Part shown: piece by piece, positions 53,423-61,958 of the stretch | Numbering within the stretch: the first letter of the stretch is position 1 | Layout of the letters: each line of letters opens with the position of its first letter | Source: Pseudomonadota bacterium | Lineage (GTDB): Bacteria > Pseudomonadota > Alphaproteobacteria > Rhizobiales > Hyphomicrobiaceae | Assembly (NCBI GenBank): GCA_018242215.1 | Contig: JAFECG010000020.1 | Span: forward strand, 62,001-126,000 | DNA: 64,000 nucleotides | Direction: 5' to 3' | Made by a program: the position numbers and the translations under genes | The notes under the pieces: model-generated | What the model was told of the DNA's origin: nothing | The model's input: only the letters and a program-made list of their open reading frames with translations | Database searches by the model: none

Positions 53423-54217
53423 CTAGGCTGCTCGAACCACTTCGGTACCTGCATCTTTCAGAGCGGTGGCGATGTCGTCCGGCGGGGCGGCTTCCGTTAC
53501 GATCCTGCCCACGGCGTCGAGAGATGCGACCTTGATCAGGCCGCCCCGCCCGAACTTCGAGGCATCAGCAAGGACTGTCACGGAACGCGCTTGCGTAATC
53601 ATCGCGCGCGCGACATCGGCTTCCCGAACGTCGAAGTCAAAAACGCCAGCAGTCTCTATCGATCCGACAGCCAGAACGGCATGGATGGCGTGAAACTGAC
53701 CAATCTGCTCAACGGCAAGGGGGCCGAGGTTTTCGGTGCCGTCGGCGCGATACTCTCCACCGATAAGAAATGTCGAACTCGATGATCCGCGGGCCGCGAA
53801 CGCAGCGATCGCCGCGGAGTTCGTGATGACCGTTAAGCCATTTGCGGTTGCCAGTTCCTCCGCAAACCAGAGCGTCGTCGTGCCGGTATCGACGAACAAG
53901 GTGTCTCCGGGCTGAAAAAACTGGATGGCGCAGCGGGCGATTGCCCGTTTTGCTTCGGCATTTTCGGAAATACGGCCCTGAAAAGGGCCTTCAACATCGG
54001 GTTCGGGGAGCCGTGTTTCCGCGACTGTCGCGCCTCCATGGATTTTCCGGAGGCGCCCCCGCTGGGCTAGCTCCGACAGATCGCGCCGGATCGTTTCCCT
54101 CGACGTTCCAAGGAGTTCTGCGAGAGCGTCAACCGTCACGCGCTCGCGCTCCCGGACGACCTGCTCAATTCGTTCGCGTCTTATATTTGGGCGCATCATT
54201 CCTGCCCGTTCGGTCAT
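53423..54217 (-). CDS. DeoR/GlpR-type transcriptional regulator
   Basis: This encodes 264 residues: an N-terminal DeoR winged helix (RRERIEQVVRERERVTVDALAELLGTSRETIRRDLSELAQRGRLRKIHGGA), then a sugar-phosphate-binding DeoRC domain with DTGTTTLWFAEELA, NSAAIAAF and DASKFGRGGLIKV. DeoR proteins usually repress the adjacent catabolic operon until a phosphorylated sugar or polyol binds. The divergent operon encodes a permease, two oxidoreductases and a kinase, whose product is the likely inducer. ATGs at 54199 and 54196 are possible starts. Confidence 0.9.
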   Translation of the reverse strand: MTERAGMMRPNIRRERIEQVVRERERVTVDALAELLGTSRETIRRDLSELAQRGRLRKIHGGATVAETRLPEPDVEGPFQGRISENAEAKRAIARCAIQFFQPGDTLFVDTGTTTLWFAEELATANGLTVITNSAAIAAFAARGSSSSTFLIGGEYRADGTENLGPLAVEQIGQFHAIHAVLAVGSIETAGVFDFDVREADVARAMITQARSVTVLADASKFGRGGLIKVASLDAVGRIVTEAAPPDDIATALKDAGTEVVRAA

Positions 54218-54279
54218 TCCAATTGACTGTTCGGATATTCTATCGGAGCATGCAAACAATTATCATGCCCGTTTGGGCA
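54203..54279. promoter_or_regulatory. two similar operator candidates in the divergent regulator/permease region
   Basis: TGCCCGTTTGGGCA at 54266-54279 is a palindrome, and TGCCCGTTCGGTCA at 54203-54216 matches it at 12 of 14 bases. The starts are 63 bases apart, about six helical turns. The second lies at or just inside the regulator start, depending on which ATG is used. Both could be bound by the DeoR protein. Confidence 0.45.
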
Positions 54280-54326
54280 AATTCTTGGTCAGTTTCCTTG
54301 CGATACGCAACTGGGGGTTGAGCACC

Positions 54327-55907
54327 ATGCACGACGAAGACACCAAGGTTCTGCATTCCATGGGCTACGCGCAAGAACTTGCGCGTCGCATGGGTGCGTT
54401 CTCCAATTTCGCGATTTCATTTTCAATCATTTGCATCCTTGCGGGTGGCATAACATCGTTCCCGCTTGCGATGGCGACTGGCGGCGCCTTTCAGGCCACG
54501 ATCGGTTGGATCGTCGGCGGATTGTTCGCGATGCTCGTGGCTGCATGTCTCGGCCAGATCGCTTCGGCCTATCCGACGGCCGGCGCACTCTATCACTGGT
54601 CGTCAATCCTTGGGGGTCGCGGCTGGGGCTGGGCCACGGCGTGGATAAATCTTCTCGGGCTCATATTCGTTGTCGCTTCCGTCGACGTCGGCGTCTGGCA
54701 ATTGTTTCGCGACCTCGTCGTCGCCGGGGTGTTTCATGTCGACGTTACGTCGTGGACTGCCTTGTCGACCGATCCGCTACCGGCCGGCATGACGCTCGAT
54801 CAGGTCAACGCGAACAACGACCACGCCTATTACGTGCAGGTAGCGGCGGTTAGCCTGATCGTGATCATGCAGGCGCTCGTCAATCACTTCGGCATTCGGC
54901 TGACGACGCTGCTGACCGACTTTTCGGGCTATCTGATCCTCGTCGTCGCCGTGGTGCTGACCGTCATGTTCTTTGTCTGGGGCGCCGGAAACTATTCCCA
55001 CGCCTTCACATTCTCGAACAATACCGGAGATGCCGGTGGCGGCTATGTGCCTGCCGCTCGCACGGCGGTGGTCGCGTTTTTGGTCGGCTTGCTCTACCCG
55101 CTCTATACGATCACCGGCTTCGATGCTTCGGCGCACACCTCCGAAGAAACCAACGATGCGCGGCGTACTGTGCCTCGCGGCATGATCCATTCGGTGTTCT
55201 GGTCGTTGGTGTTCGGCTTCGTGATGGCAGTTTCGTTCGTCGTTGCGAGCCCTGATCTCGCAACGACCGCGAAGGATGGCGCAGCCGCCTGGTTCAACTT
55301 GTTCAACAACCTGCCAGCACCTACCGCTCTGAAAGATGTGATCGCAATCTGCATCGTGCTCGCGAACTTCATCTGCGCATTGGCGGGTCTCACCTCGACG
55401 TCCCGCATGGTCTATGCGTTCGCCCGTGACGGCGGCCTGCCCGGTTCTAGCCTGTGGCGGCAAGTCAGCCCGCAATGGCGGACGCCGGTACCGGCAATCT
55501 GGCTCGCAGCGGTCCTTTCGGTCGCGGCAACGCTCTATTCACCGGCGTTTGCGGCACTCGCCGCAGGGTGCGCGTTGTTCCTCTATGTTTCCTACGCGAT
55601 GCCGATCGCGGCCGGGCTTTTTTCCGAAGGGAAATCTTGGACGCAGTTCGGGCCTTTCCGCCTTGGCGCATTTTCCAAGCCGATGGCGGTGCTTGTCCTG
55701 GCCGGAACGTTCGTCCTGATGTATGCGGGCATCCAGCCTCCGTTCGACATTCTGATCAACTATGCGATCGGCCTGATCGTGCTGTTGATCGTGCTGTGGT
55801 TCGGTCTCGAATCCCGCCGCTTCAAAGGTCCCCCGATCGGCGCCGAAATCGCAAAGCGGCAAGCTGAAATCGCGGCTGCCGAGCGGGCAGTCGGCGAAAG
55901 CTCGTAA
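54327..55907 (+). CDS. APC-superfamily amine/amino-acid permease
   Basis: This 526-residue permease has about twelve membrane segments. The first block, LGYAQEL-like YAQELARRMGAFSNFAISFSIICILAGGITSF, and GFDASAHTSEETNDARRTVPRGM are hallmarks of the GABA/choline-type branch of the APC superfamily. Substrates in that branch are amines such as GABA, choline or polyamines. It heads a gene set with polyol-type oxidoreductases and a kinase, so its substrate may be an amino-alcohol. This remains open. Confidence 0.88.
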   Translation: MHDEDTKVLHSMGYAQELARRMGAFSNFAISFSIICILAGGITSFPLAMATGGAFQATIGWIVGGLFAMLVAACLGQIASAYPTAGALYHWSSILGGRGWGWATAWINLLGLIFVVASVDVGVWQLFRDLVVAGVFHVDVTSWTALSTDPLPAGMTLDQVNANNDHAYYVQVAAVSLIVIMQALVNHFGIRLTTLLTDFSGYLILVVAVVLTVMFFVWGAGNYSHAFTFSNNTGDAGGGYVPAARTAVVAFLVGLLYPLYTITGFDASAHTSEETNDARRTVPRGMIHSVFWSLVFGFVMAVSFVVASPDLATTAKDGAAAWFNLFNNLPAPTALKDVIAICIVLANFICALAGLTSTSRMVYAFARDGGLPGSSLWRQVSPQWRTPVPAIWLAAVLSVAATLYSPAFAALAAGCALFLYVSYAMPIAAGLFSEGKSWTQFGPFRLGAFSKPMAVLVLAGTFVLMYAGIQPPFDILINYAIGLIVLLIVLWFGLESRRFKGPPIGAEIAKRQAEIAAAERAVGESS

Positions 55908-56001
55908 TCGAGAAAGAATGGCGGCCGCGAGCATTCCATGTTCACGGCCGTTTCATTTCCGTTTCGACGAGGCCAGTGCCGAATGGCAAAGGACAGGAAC
56001 G

Positions 56002-57381
56002 ATGTCTATGGCAGACGTCGCCATCGTTGGAGCCGGCGCCGTGGGCTCAGCCATGGCGAGGCGCTTCACGCTCGAAGGCGCGAGAGTCATTCTTCTGGAG
56101 CGTGGCGCTGATCTCCTCCCGGGCGCCAGTAAGGGCAACAGCGCGATCCTGCACACAGGTTTCGATGCGCCGCCCGGCAGCGTAGAACTCAGTTGCATGC
56201 AGGCTGGCTATGCAGAGTATCTGGCCGTCCGCGAAAGCTTCAATCTGCCTCTGCTCGAGACCGGCGCAATGGTGGTTGCGTGGTCGGAGACAGAGCGTAT
56301 GGCGCTCGACCAGATCGAAGCGCAAGCGCGAACAAACGGCATCGGGAATGTTCGTCGCTTGTCGGCCGCGGAAATCCGTGCCCGCGAGCCAGAACTCTCG
56401 ACGTGCGCGCTCGAAGCTTTGCTGGTGCCGGGAGAACATGTCATCGATCCCTGGTCGCCGTTCCTTGCTTACTTGCTGCAGGCCAAAGCCCATGGCGCCG
56501 AGATTTCGTTCAGAACGGAAGTCGTCGCGGGACACTTCGACGGCCAAGCATGGACGCTTAAAACATCGCGCGGTGAACTGCGGGCGCGAACGGTCATCAA
56601 CTGCGCCGGGCTCTACGGAGACCGCCTAGATGCGAGGCTTCTCGGCGCGGCATCGTTCGAGATCCGCCCGCGCAAAGGCCAGTTCGTTGTTTTCGACAAG
56701 GCAGCAGCCAAACTTCTCAAGACGATCATCCTCCCGGTTCCCTCCGAGCGCACGAAGGGAGTCGTGCTGACGCGGACGGCTTTTGGAAATCTGCTTGTCG
56801 GGCCGACAGCCGAGGAACAGGAGGATCGCGAACGCGCGACGGTCGAAGAAGAAACGCTGCGGATGCTGATCGCCAAGGCCGGGGAGATGGTGCCGGCGCT
56901 GGCGCACATGGATGTTACCGCTGTCTATGCAGGGCTTCGTCCCGCGACCGAAGAAAAGCCTTATCGAATCTCCGTGCACCCCGATCGAAACTGGATCACT
57001 GTCGGCGGCATCCGCTCGACGGGCCTCACGGCGTCTCTCGGCATCGCGCGTCACGTCTATAAGCTCTATGAAGAGCTGGGCAATCGGCACACGGCAATTG
57101 CTGCTCCGGTCACACCGCACGTGCCAAACCTCGCTGAGTACCTTCCCCGCGATTGGCAGGCACCGGGCTACGGCGAGATCGTATGTCATTGCGAAATGGT
57201 AACACGGCGAGAGATCGAGCAAGCTTTATCAGGGCCCATACCTGCGGGAGATTTCGGCGGCCTCAGGCGGCGGACACGATGCGGCATGGGCCGGTGTCAA
57301 GGCTTCTATTGCAACGCGCAGATCGCGGCGCTGACAGCAGGACGCTTCGCGTCGCCGCTTGCGGTGGGAGACGCAGCGTGA
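56002..57381 (+). CDS. FAD-dependent glycerol-3-phosphate-dehydrogenase-like oxidoreductase with BFD domain
   Basis: This 459-residue protein has an N-terminal FAD-binding GxGxxG in VAIVGAGAVGSAMARRF, a DAO-type oxidoreductase domain to about 365, and a C-terminal [2Fe-2S] BFD-like region with four cysteines (IVCHCEM...RCGMGRC). Similar proteins include GlpA and L-2-hydroxyglutarate or hydrogen-cyanide-synthase-like enzymes. The stop overlaps the next gene by one base. It probably oxidises a phosphorylated polyol or an amine, with electrons passing to the partner encoded next. Confidence 0.88.
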   Translation: MSMADVAIVGAGAVGSAMARRFTLEGARVILLERGADLLPGASKGNSAILHTGFDAPPGSVELSCMQAGYAEYLAVRESFNLPLLETGAMVVAWSETERMALDQIEAQARTNGIGNVRRLSAAEIRAREPELSTCALEALLVPGEHVIDPWSPFLAYLLQAKAHGAEISFRTEVVAGHFDGQAWTLKTSRGELRARTVINCAGLYGDRLDARLLGAASFEIRPRKGQFVVFDKAAAKLLKTIILPVPSERTKGVVLTRTAFGNLLVGPTAEEQEDRERATVEEETLRMLIAKAGEMVPALAHMDVTAVYAGLRPATEEKPYRISVHPDRNWITVGGIRSTGLTASLGIARHVYKLYEELGNRHTAIAAPVTPHVPNLAEYLPRDWQAPGYGEIVCHCEMVTRREIEQALSGPIPAGDFGGLRRRTRCGMGRCQGFYCNAQIAALTAGRFASPLAVGDAA

Positions 57382-58655
57382 TGTCGGCGCCCTTCGACGT
57401 TCGGAGCGCTGACGTGCTCGTCGTTGGTGCCGGCCCGGCGGGACTTTCAGCGGCGACACGATTGCGCAATATTGGAGTCGCGAGCGTTATTGTGGTCGAG
57501 CGCGAATTGCAGGCCGGCGGCATTCCCCGGCATTGCGGACATCCACCATTCGGCATCAGGGAATTCGGTCGGGTGCTGACGGGGCCTGCTTATGCACGGC
57601 GTCTCATCGATCGGGCGGTGAACAGCGGTGTCGAGCTGATGCTCGGGTGTGCCGTCGTCGCGATCGACTATGCCGAGGATATCATCGTCACGTGCGCCAG
57701 CAGCCGCGGGCCGCTTACCATCATTGCGAAGCGTGTGATCCTCGCGACTGGCGCCCGCGAGAAGCCGCGGTCGGCTCGACTCGTGTCGGGAGACAGGCCG
57801 ATCGGCGTTCTCAATACCGGCGCGCTTCAGGAGTATGTCTATCTTCAGCATCTCGCGCCATTTCGTCGACCTTTGATCGTCGGAACAGAGTTAGTGGCTC
57901 TTTCGAGCTTGCTGACGTGCCGAAAAATCGGCGCGCATCCCGTCGCCATGATCGAGAGCCGTGATCGGCCTACCGTCAGGCGGCTATCGATGGCGCTTCC
58001 GCGTCTGCTCGGCGTGCCCGTCCGATACAAAACCCATCTCGCTGCAATCGTGGGAAAGTCGCGCATCGAAGCGGTTACGCTGCTGTCAGCTGACGGAACG
58101 CTTGAAGACGTTGCCTGCGACGGCGTGCTTTTTACGGGAGGGTTTCAGCCGGAGGCGGCACTTGCGCGGTCGGCGGGCCTCCAAATCGACGAGGGCACCG
58201 GCGGCCCAACGATCGATCAGTTTGCGCGCACGAGTGAGCCACGCATCTTTGCCGCTGGAAATATCCTTCATCCGGTCGAAACAGCCGGATGGTCATGGCG
58301 TGAGGGACGCCGCATCGGCGAATTCGTTTCGCGCGATCTAGACGGGCAGCTGCCCCCTCCTAGAGGCGCAATCCAGTTGAGACCTGGGACAGGGATCCGC
58401 TATGTCGTCCCCCAGCGCCTCGTTCCAGGAGGAGGCGGATTCGATCACCTGCAATTGCGCGCCAAGGCATCGGTGTCAGGCGCACTCATCGCGGATTCCG
58501 GCGGCAAGCAGATTGGGAAGCAGCCGTTGAAGTCAGCGCCGGAGCGGCGAATCCTGGTGCCGCTCGCGGGATTTGCCGAAGCAAAAGAAGATATCACGTT
58601 TGGCTTGAACGAACCGGATTTCGAAACAATTCGGAGCGACGCGGAATGCGTGTAG
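57381..58655 (+). CDS. FAD/NAD(P)-binding oxidoreductase subunit (HcnB/GlpB-like)
   Basis: This 424-residue flavoprotein has VLVVGAGPAGLSAATRL at the N-terminus, a second dinucleotide fold, ATGAREKPRSARLVSGDRP, and FAAGNILHPVETAGW near the C-terminal FAD contact. The last 90 residues are variable. It is coupled to the preceding FAD-BFD protein (one-base overlap) and to the kinase (10-base overlap), so the three are made in step. A disulfide reductase CxxC is absent. Confidence 0.87.
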   Translation: MSAPFDVRSADVLVVGAGPAGLSAATRLRNIGVASVIVVERELQAGGIPRHCGHPPFGIREFGRVLTGPAYARRLIDRAVNSGVELMLGCAVVAIDYAEDIIVTCASSRGPLTIIAKRVILATGAREKPRSARLVSGDRPIGVLNTGALQEYVYLQHLAPFRRPLIVGTELVALSSLLTCRKIGAHPVAMIESRDRPTVRRLSMALPRLLGVPVRYKTHLAAIVGKSRIEAVTLLSADGTLEDVACDGVLFTGGFQPEAALARSAGLQIDEGTGGPTIDQFARTSEPRIFAAGNILHPVETAGWSWREGRRIGEFVSRDLDGQLPPPRGAIQLRPGTGIRYVVPQRLVPGGGGFDHLQLRAKASVSGALIADSGGKQIGKQPLKSAPERRILVPLAGFAEAKEDITFGLNEPDFETIRSDAECV

Positions 58656-60070
58656 CAGCGATCGATCAGGGAACGACATCGACGCGCGTGCTGGTCGCGG
58701 ATACCGACGGGGCTCTCGACATCGCCTGTGCTGTCGCGCATCGGCAAATCCATCCGCATCCGGGCTGGGTGGAACACGATCCGGAAGAGCTGCTGACGAA
58801 TATCCGACGCTGCCTTGATGCCGCCGGTGCGGTGGATGCCATCGGCATCGACAATCAGGGGGAAAGCTGCCTCGCATGGGATGCGCAAACAGGCGAGGCT
58901 TTGTCGCCGGTCATCGTCTGGCAGGACAATCGGACGGCCGACGCCGTCTCGCGATTGCAAGCGAATGGCGCGGCCTCGTTGACGCTATCGCGTGCCGGTC
59001 TGCCGCTCGACGCCTACTTTTCCGCGTCAAAGCTTGCCTGGATCATCGACCATATTCCGGCGGCAAAATCGGCTTTGGATGCGGGCCGATTGCGACTCGG
59101 GACGACCGACGCGTTTTTTCTCGATCGCCTCGCCGGCACGTTCGCGACCGACGTCACTACGGCATCGCGGACGTCGCTTATGAATCTCGAGACTGGCCAA
59201 TGGGATCCGGACCTCTGCGAACTCTTCGGCGTCCCTATCGCTTGCCTACCGGAGATTCGTTCGACTGTTGCCGATTTCGGCCGCATCAACGGCGTGCCGG
59301 TGACAGCCTCCGTCGTCGATCAGCAGGCTGCTCTCTTCGGCCATGGCTGCCGGAAGCCCGGCGACGTCAAGATTACATTTGGCACCGGGGCGTTCGCGTT
59401 GACTGTGACGGGCGAACACATCGCACGGGCGCCAGACAAAGGTTTGCTTCCGACGGTCGCTTGGGCGATCGACGGCAAGCTGACGTATGCCGTCGACGGC
59501 GGCGTCTACGATGCGGGCTCAGCTGTCGAATGGGCGCGGCGTCTCGGACTTATTTCAGACCTCGAGAAAGATCTCGAGTGGTTCGATACGGCGCCCGCGA
59601 TCGAGCGTGGCGTCGTTTTCGTTCCGGCGCTATCGGGCCTCGCATGCCCGCATTGGGATCGCACGGCGGCTTCCATTTTCATTGGCATGTCGGCCGCAAC
59701 GACGCAGGCCGACCTGCGCCAAGCGCTGCTCGAGGGCATCGCGCTCAGTGCCGCCGACGTGGTCGACGCAATGCACGGGCACGTGCCCATCGGGGGATCG
59801 ATTGCAATCGATGGAGGCCTCGCCCGTAGCCGGTACTTCGCGCAGTTCCTTGCCGACATGATCGGCCGCGATGTCATCGTCGCGGATTTCGATGAACGCA
59901 CGGCGTTCGGCACCGCTCAGCTTGCGGGGCTAGGAGCCGGGATAGCCCTGCCCGACCCCAGGACGGCATCGACCACCTACCGGCCGCGCATTGCCGACGC
60001 GACGCCGCTTCGACGCCGGTTCCATGACGCGGTCTCTCGAAGTAAGAGCTGGCGGGATTTGAGCCCGTAA
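58646..60070 (+). CDS. FGGY-family kinase, glycerol-kinase-like
   Basis: This 474-residue carbohydrate kinase begins RVAAIDQGTTSTRVLVADTDG, with a VEHDPEELL substrate block, GIDNQGES, GTGAFALTV and a C-terminal ALLEGIALSAADVVDAM...IAIDGGLARSRYFAQFLADM. Glycerol kinase is the closest family fit, but xylulose, erythritol and other polyol kinases share the fold. Its start overlaps the upstream stop by 10 bases. It would phosphorylate the imported or upstream-derived polyol. Confidence 0.87.
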   Translation: MRVAAIDQGTTSTRVLVADTDGALDIACAVAHRQIHPHPGWVEHDPEELLTNIRRCLDAAGAVDAIGIDNQGESCLAWDAQTGEALSPVIVWQDNRTADAVSRLQANGAASLTLSRAGLPLDAYFSASKLAWIIDHIPAAKSALDAGRLRLGTTDAFFLDRLAGTFATDVTTASRTSLMNLETGQWDPDLCELFGVPIACLPEIRSTVADFGRINGVPVTASVVDQQAALFGHGCRKPGDVKITFGTGAFALTVTGEHIARAPDKGLLPTVAWAIDGKLTYAVDGGVYDAGSAVEWARRLGLISDLEKDLEWFDTAPAIERGVVFVPALSGLACPHWDRTAASIFIGMSAATTQADLRQALLEGIALSAADVVDAMHGHVPIGGSIAIDGGLARSRYFAQFLADMIGRDVIVADFDERTAFGTAQLAGLGAGIALPDPRTASTTYRPRIADATPLRRRFHDAVSRSKSWRDLSP

Positions 60071-60136
60071 TCGTGAGAAATGCAAATCGTGCCCCTCGGA
60101 TGGAGCGGCGCGACGCTATTTTGTGCTCAGAAGCCA

Positions 60137-60484
60137 TCAGTGTGTCTTGTATTCCGCCTGTCGCTTCGACAGCGCAAACTCTTCCTCAGGCGAGATGATG
60201 AGCTTGTGGCGTCCGATCACCGCGAAATACAGAATACCGACCGCGAACCACAGAACACCCCGTAGATGCCCTGCTGGTAGGTGCTGTCGCCGAGCTGATA
60301 CCACAGCGTCACGGCTGGCGATGACGATCGTTGCCACCGCGCCCGGGATACCGAAGGGCAGGACCAGCGCGATGCTGACGCCCGTCGTCGGATTCCAGGG
60401 CGTGATTCCGAAAGCACTTAGAGGATCGTCGAGACGTCCGCCGGATTTTGCCGGCTCACCGAAGCGCGCGAAGACGGAAGTCAT
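60137..60484 (-). pseudogene. frameshifted C-terminal remnant of an amino-acid/ethanolamine-type permease
   Basis: On the minus strand one frame reads PFGIPGAVATIVIA, a second frame carries AVTLWYQLGDSTYQQGIYGV, and the first frame then resumes with LWFAVGILYFAVIGRHKLIISPEEEFA. Joined, these make the natural end of an APC-superfamily permease. Two compensating frameshifts between about 60240 and 60320, and the loss of everything upstream, mark it as a decayed gene. It lies convergent to the kinase gene. Confidence 0.65.
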
Positions 60485-60746
60485 GCCAATTCAGAAGGCG
60501 GCAGAACCACGTTGAGCGGACGAAGTGCGGAGCCTACGGCCGAAAGGCCTAATGAGACCGGAACGATGTTCGACGCCATAGCGCGCATCCTTTTCCGTCC
60601 GCCACGGATCTCGCACCGTGTGAAGACCGTTTTGAATGTGAACGCAGATGGTGCGCCAGCAGTCGAAGGAGAAACGCCACCGCCGTCCGAAGGCGGCGTG
60701 AAACAAGACAACGGCGAATAAGCCGACCGTGTTTGGGAAGGACAGC

Positions 60747-61031
60747 ATGTCGTTTGCAGGATCCAACCGTATCCGGCACCTCGAATATTTCTTGCTCCAT
60801 GATGCGAGGCCCATCGGACCTTCAGTCGGCCTTTATGCAAATCGAGACATCCCGGCGTCGGTCGTCGATGACTTCGGGCGGCGATATCTCTTCGCCGGCA
60901 TAGCGCCACGGCAGTGGAATGGAGACTTTGATCTCGATGCGCTTCAAACCGGAGAGTTCATTTTGAAGCCGGGGCTCGTCTATCGCTTGGAACAGCTTCC
61001 GCGATCATGGATCGAGTCACTGTTTGGCTAA
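60747..61031 (+). CDS. hypothetical protein, 94 residues
   Basis: The ATG at 60747 follows AAGGA, and a GTG at 60729 is in frame. The product is a mixed alpha/beta-looking sequence with RHLEYFLLHDARPIGPSVGLYANRDIPASVVDDFGRRY and a Trp-rich end PRSWIESLFG. No signal peptide or family was recognised. The length, composition and ribosome site make it plausible. It is the first intact gene after the permease remnant. Confidence 0.62.
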   Translation: MSFAGSNRIRHLEYFLLHDARPIGPSVGLYANRDIPASVVDDFGRRYLFAGIAPRQWNGDFDLDALQTGEFILKPGLVYRLEQLPRSWIESLFG

Positions 61032-61157
61032 CGAACTGCCAACGCCTTCGCCGCGATCAAGCAAAGCCGCCAAGCTCGATACGCCTCATTGACGAGACGA
61101 CGGAGGACGGGGCTATGCTCGCGTTCGAAACGCATATCGCGTATGGAGAACCGAGCC

Positions 61158-61829
61158 GTGCCGACCGACAGCCGCGATGATCTTCCAGAAGCGAGCAAAC
61201 TCACCCGAACCAAACAACGTTGGGCCCGCGAGGGCCGCTTCCTGACGGGACGCACGGCGCGACCTCAATCCGACCGCCTGCCACCCGGTCAACACCTCGT
61301 GCGAGACTGGCCAGTTCTCGATCTCGGCGAACAGCCGGAGATCACGCTCGATAAATGGCAACTCGTCATCGATGGCGCGGTCGAAAATCCCGTTACGCTC
61401 GATTGGGCGCGTTTTCAAAGTGAGCCGCAAAGCGGCAAGGTATCGGACATCCACTGCGTCACGACTTGGTCGCGCTACGATAATCGCTGGACCGGCGTCG
61501 CGACGCAGGATCTACTGGATCTTGTCATGCCGACCCCCGTGGCGCATTTCGTCATCCTCCACAGCTACGATCGCTATACGACAAATATCACTCTCGACGA
61601 CTTCGCGTCCGAGGACGCCATCGTGGCACACAGCTGGGAGGGAAAGCCGTTGACGCGAGAGCACGGCGGTCCGGTTCGTCTGGTCGTGCCGCATCTCTAC
61701 TTCTGGAAGAGTGCAAAATGGCTGAGACGCATCGAGTTTGTCGAACAAGACCGGAGCGGCTTTTGGGAGGTGAACGGCTATCACAACCGCGCCGACCCTT
61801 GGAAAGAGCAGCGCTACTCCGACGATTGA
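61158..61829 (+). CDS. sulfite-oxidase-family molybdopterin oxidoreductase
   Basis: This encodes 223 residues containing the oxidoreductase molybdopterin-binding domain: the Mo-ligand cysteine in VSDIHCVTTWSRYDNRW, FVILHSYDRYTTNITLDDF, and VPHLYFWKSAKWLRRIEFV. No Tat or Sec signal is visible and the haem domain is absent, so it resembles cytosolic YuiH-like proteins. GGAG is nine bases before a GTG at 61158; an ATG at 61143 is the alternative. The substrate is unknown. Confidence 0.85.
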   Translation: MPTDSRDDLPEASKLTRTKQRWAREGRFLTGRTARPQSDRLPPGQHLVRDWPVLDLGEQPEITLDKWQLVIDGAVENPVTLDWARFQSEPQSGKVSDIHCVTTWSRYDNRWTGVATQDLLDLVMPTPVAHFVILHSYDRYTTNITLDDFASEDAIVAHSWEGKPLTREHGGPVRLVVPHLYFWKSAKWLRRIEFVEQDRSGFWEVNGYHNRADPWKEQRYSDD

Positions 61830-61958
61830 TTGGTTAAAAAGCGCATTTCGGCCGGTTTTTTCCCTGGATCCCTAAAAGGAGGCGGCTCTGCCATCGTTTG
61901 GGCAAGCCTCTCATCGTATTGTTCTCAATACAGGGAGTAGTCAAAAAAGGGGGGTCGA

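Noticed and set aside
60512-60721. Possible 50- to 69-residue plus-strand gene
   Set aside because: Low complexity, weak ribosome site and position in a decayed region make it unsupported, although it cannot be excluded.
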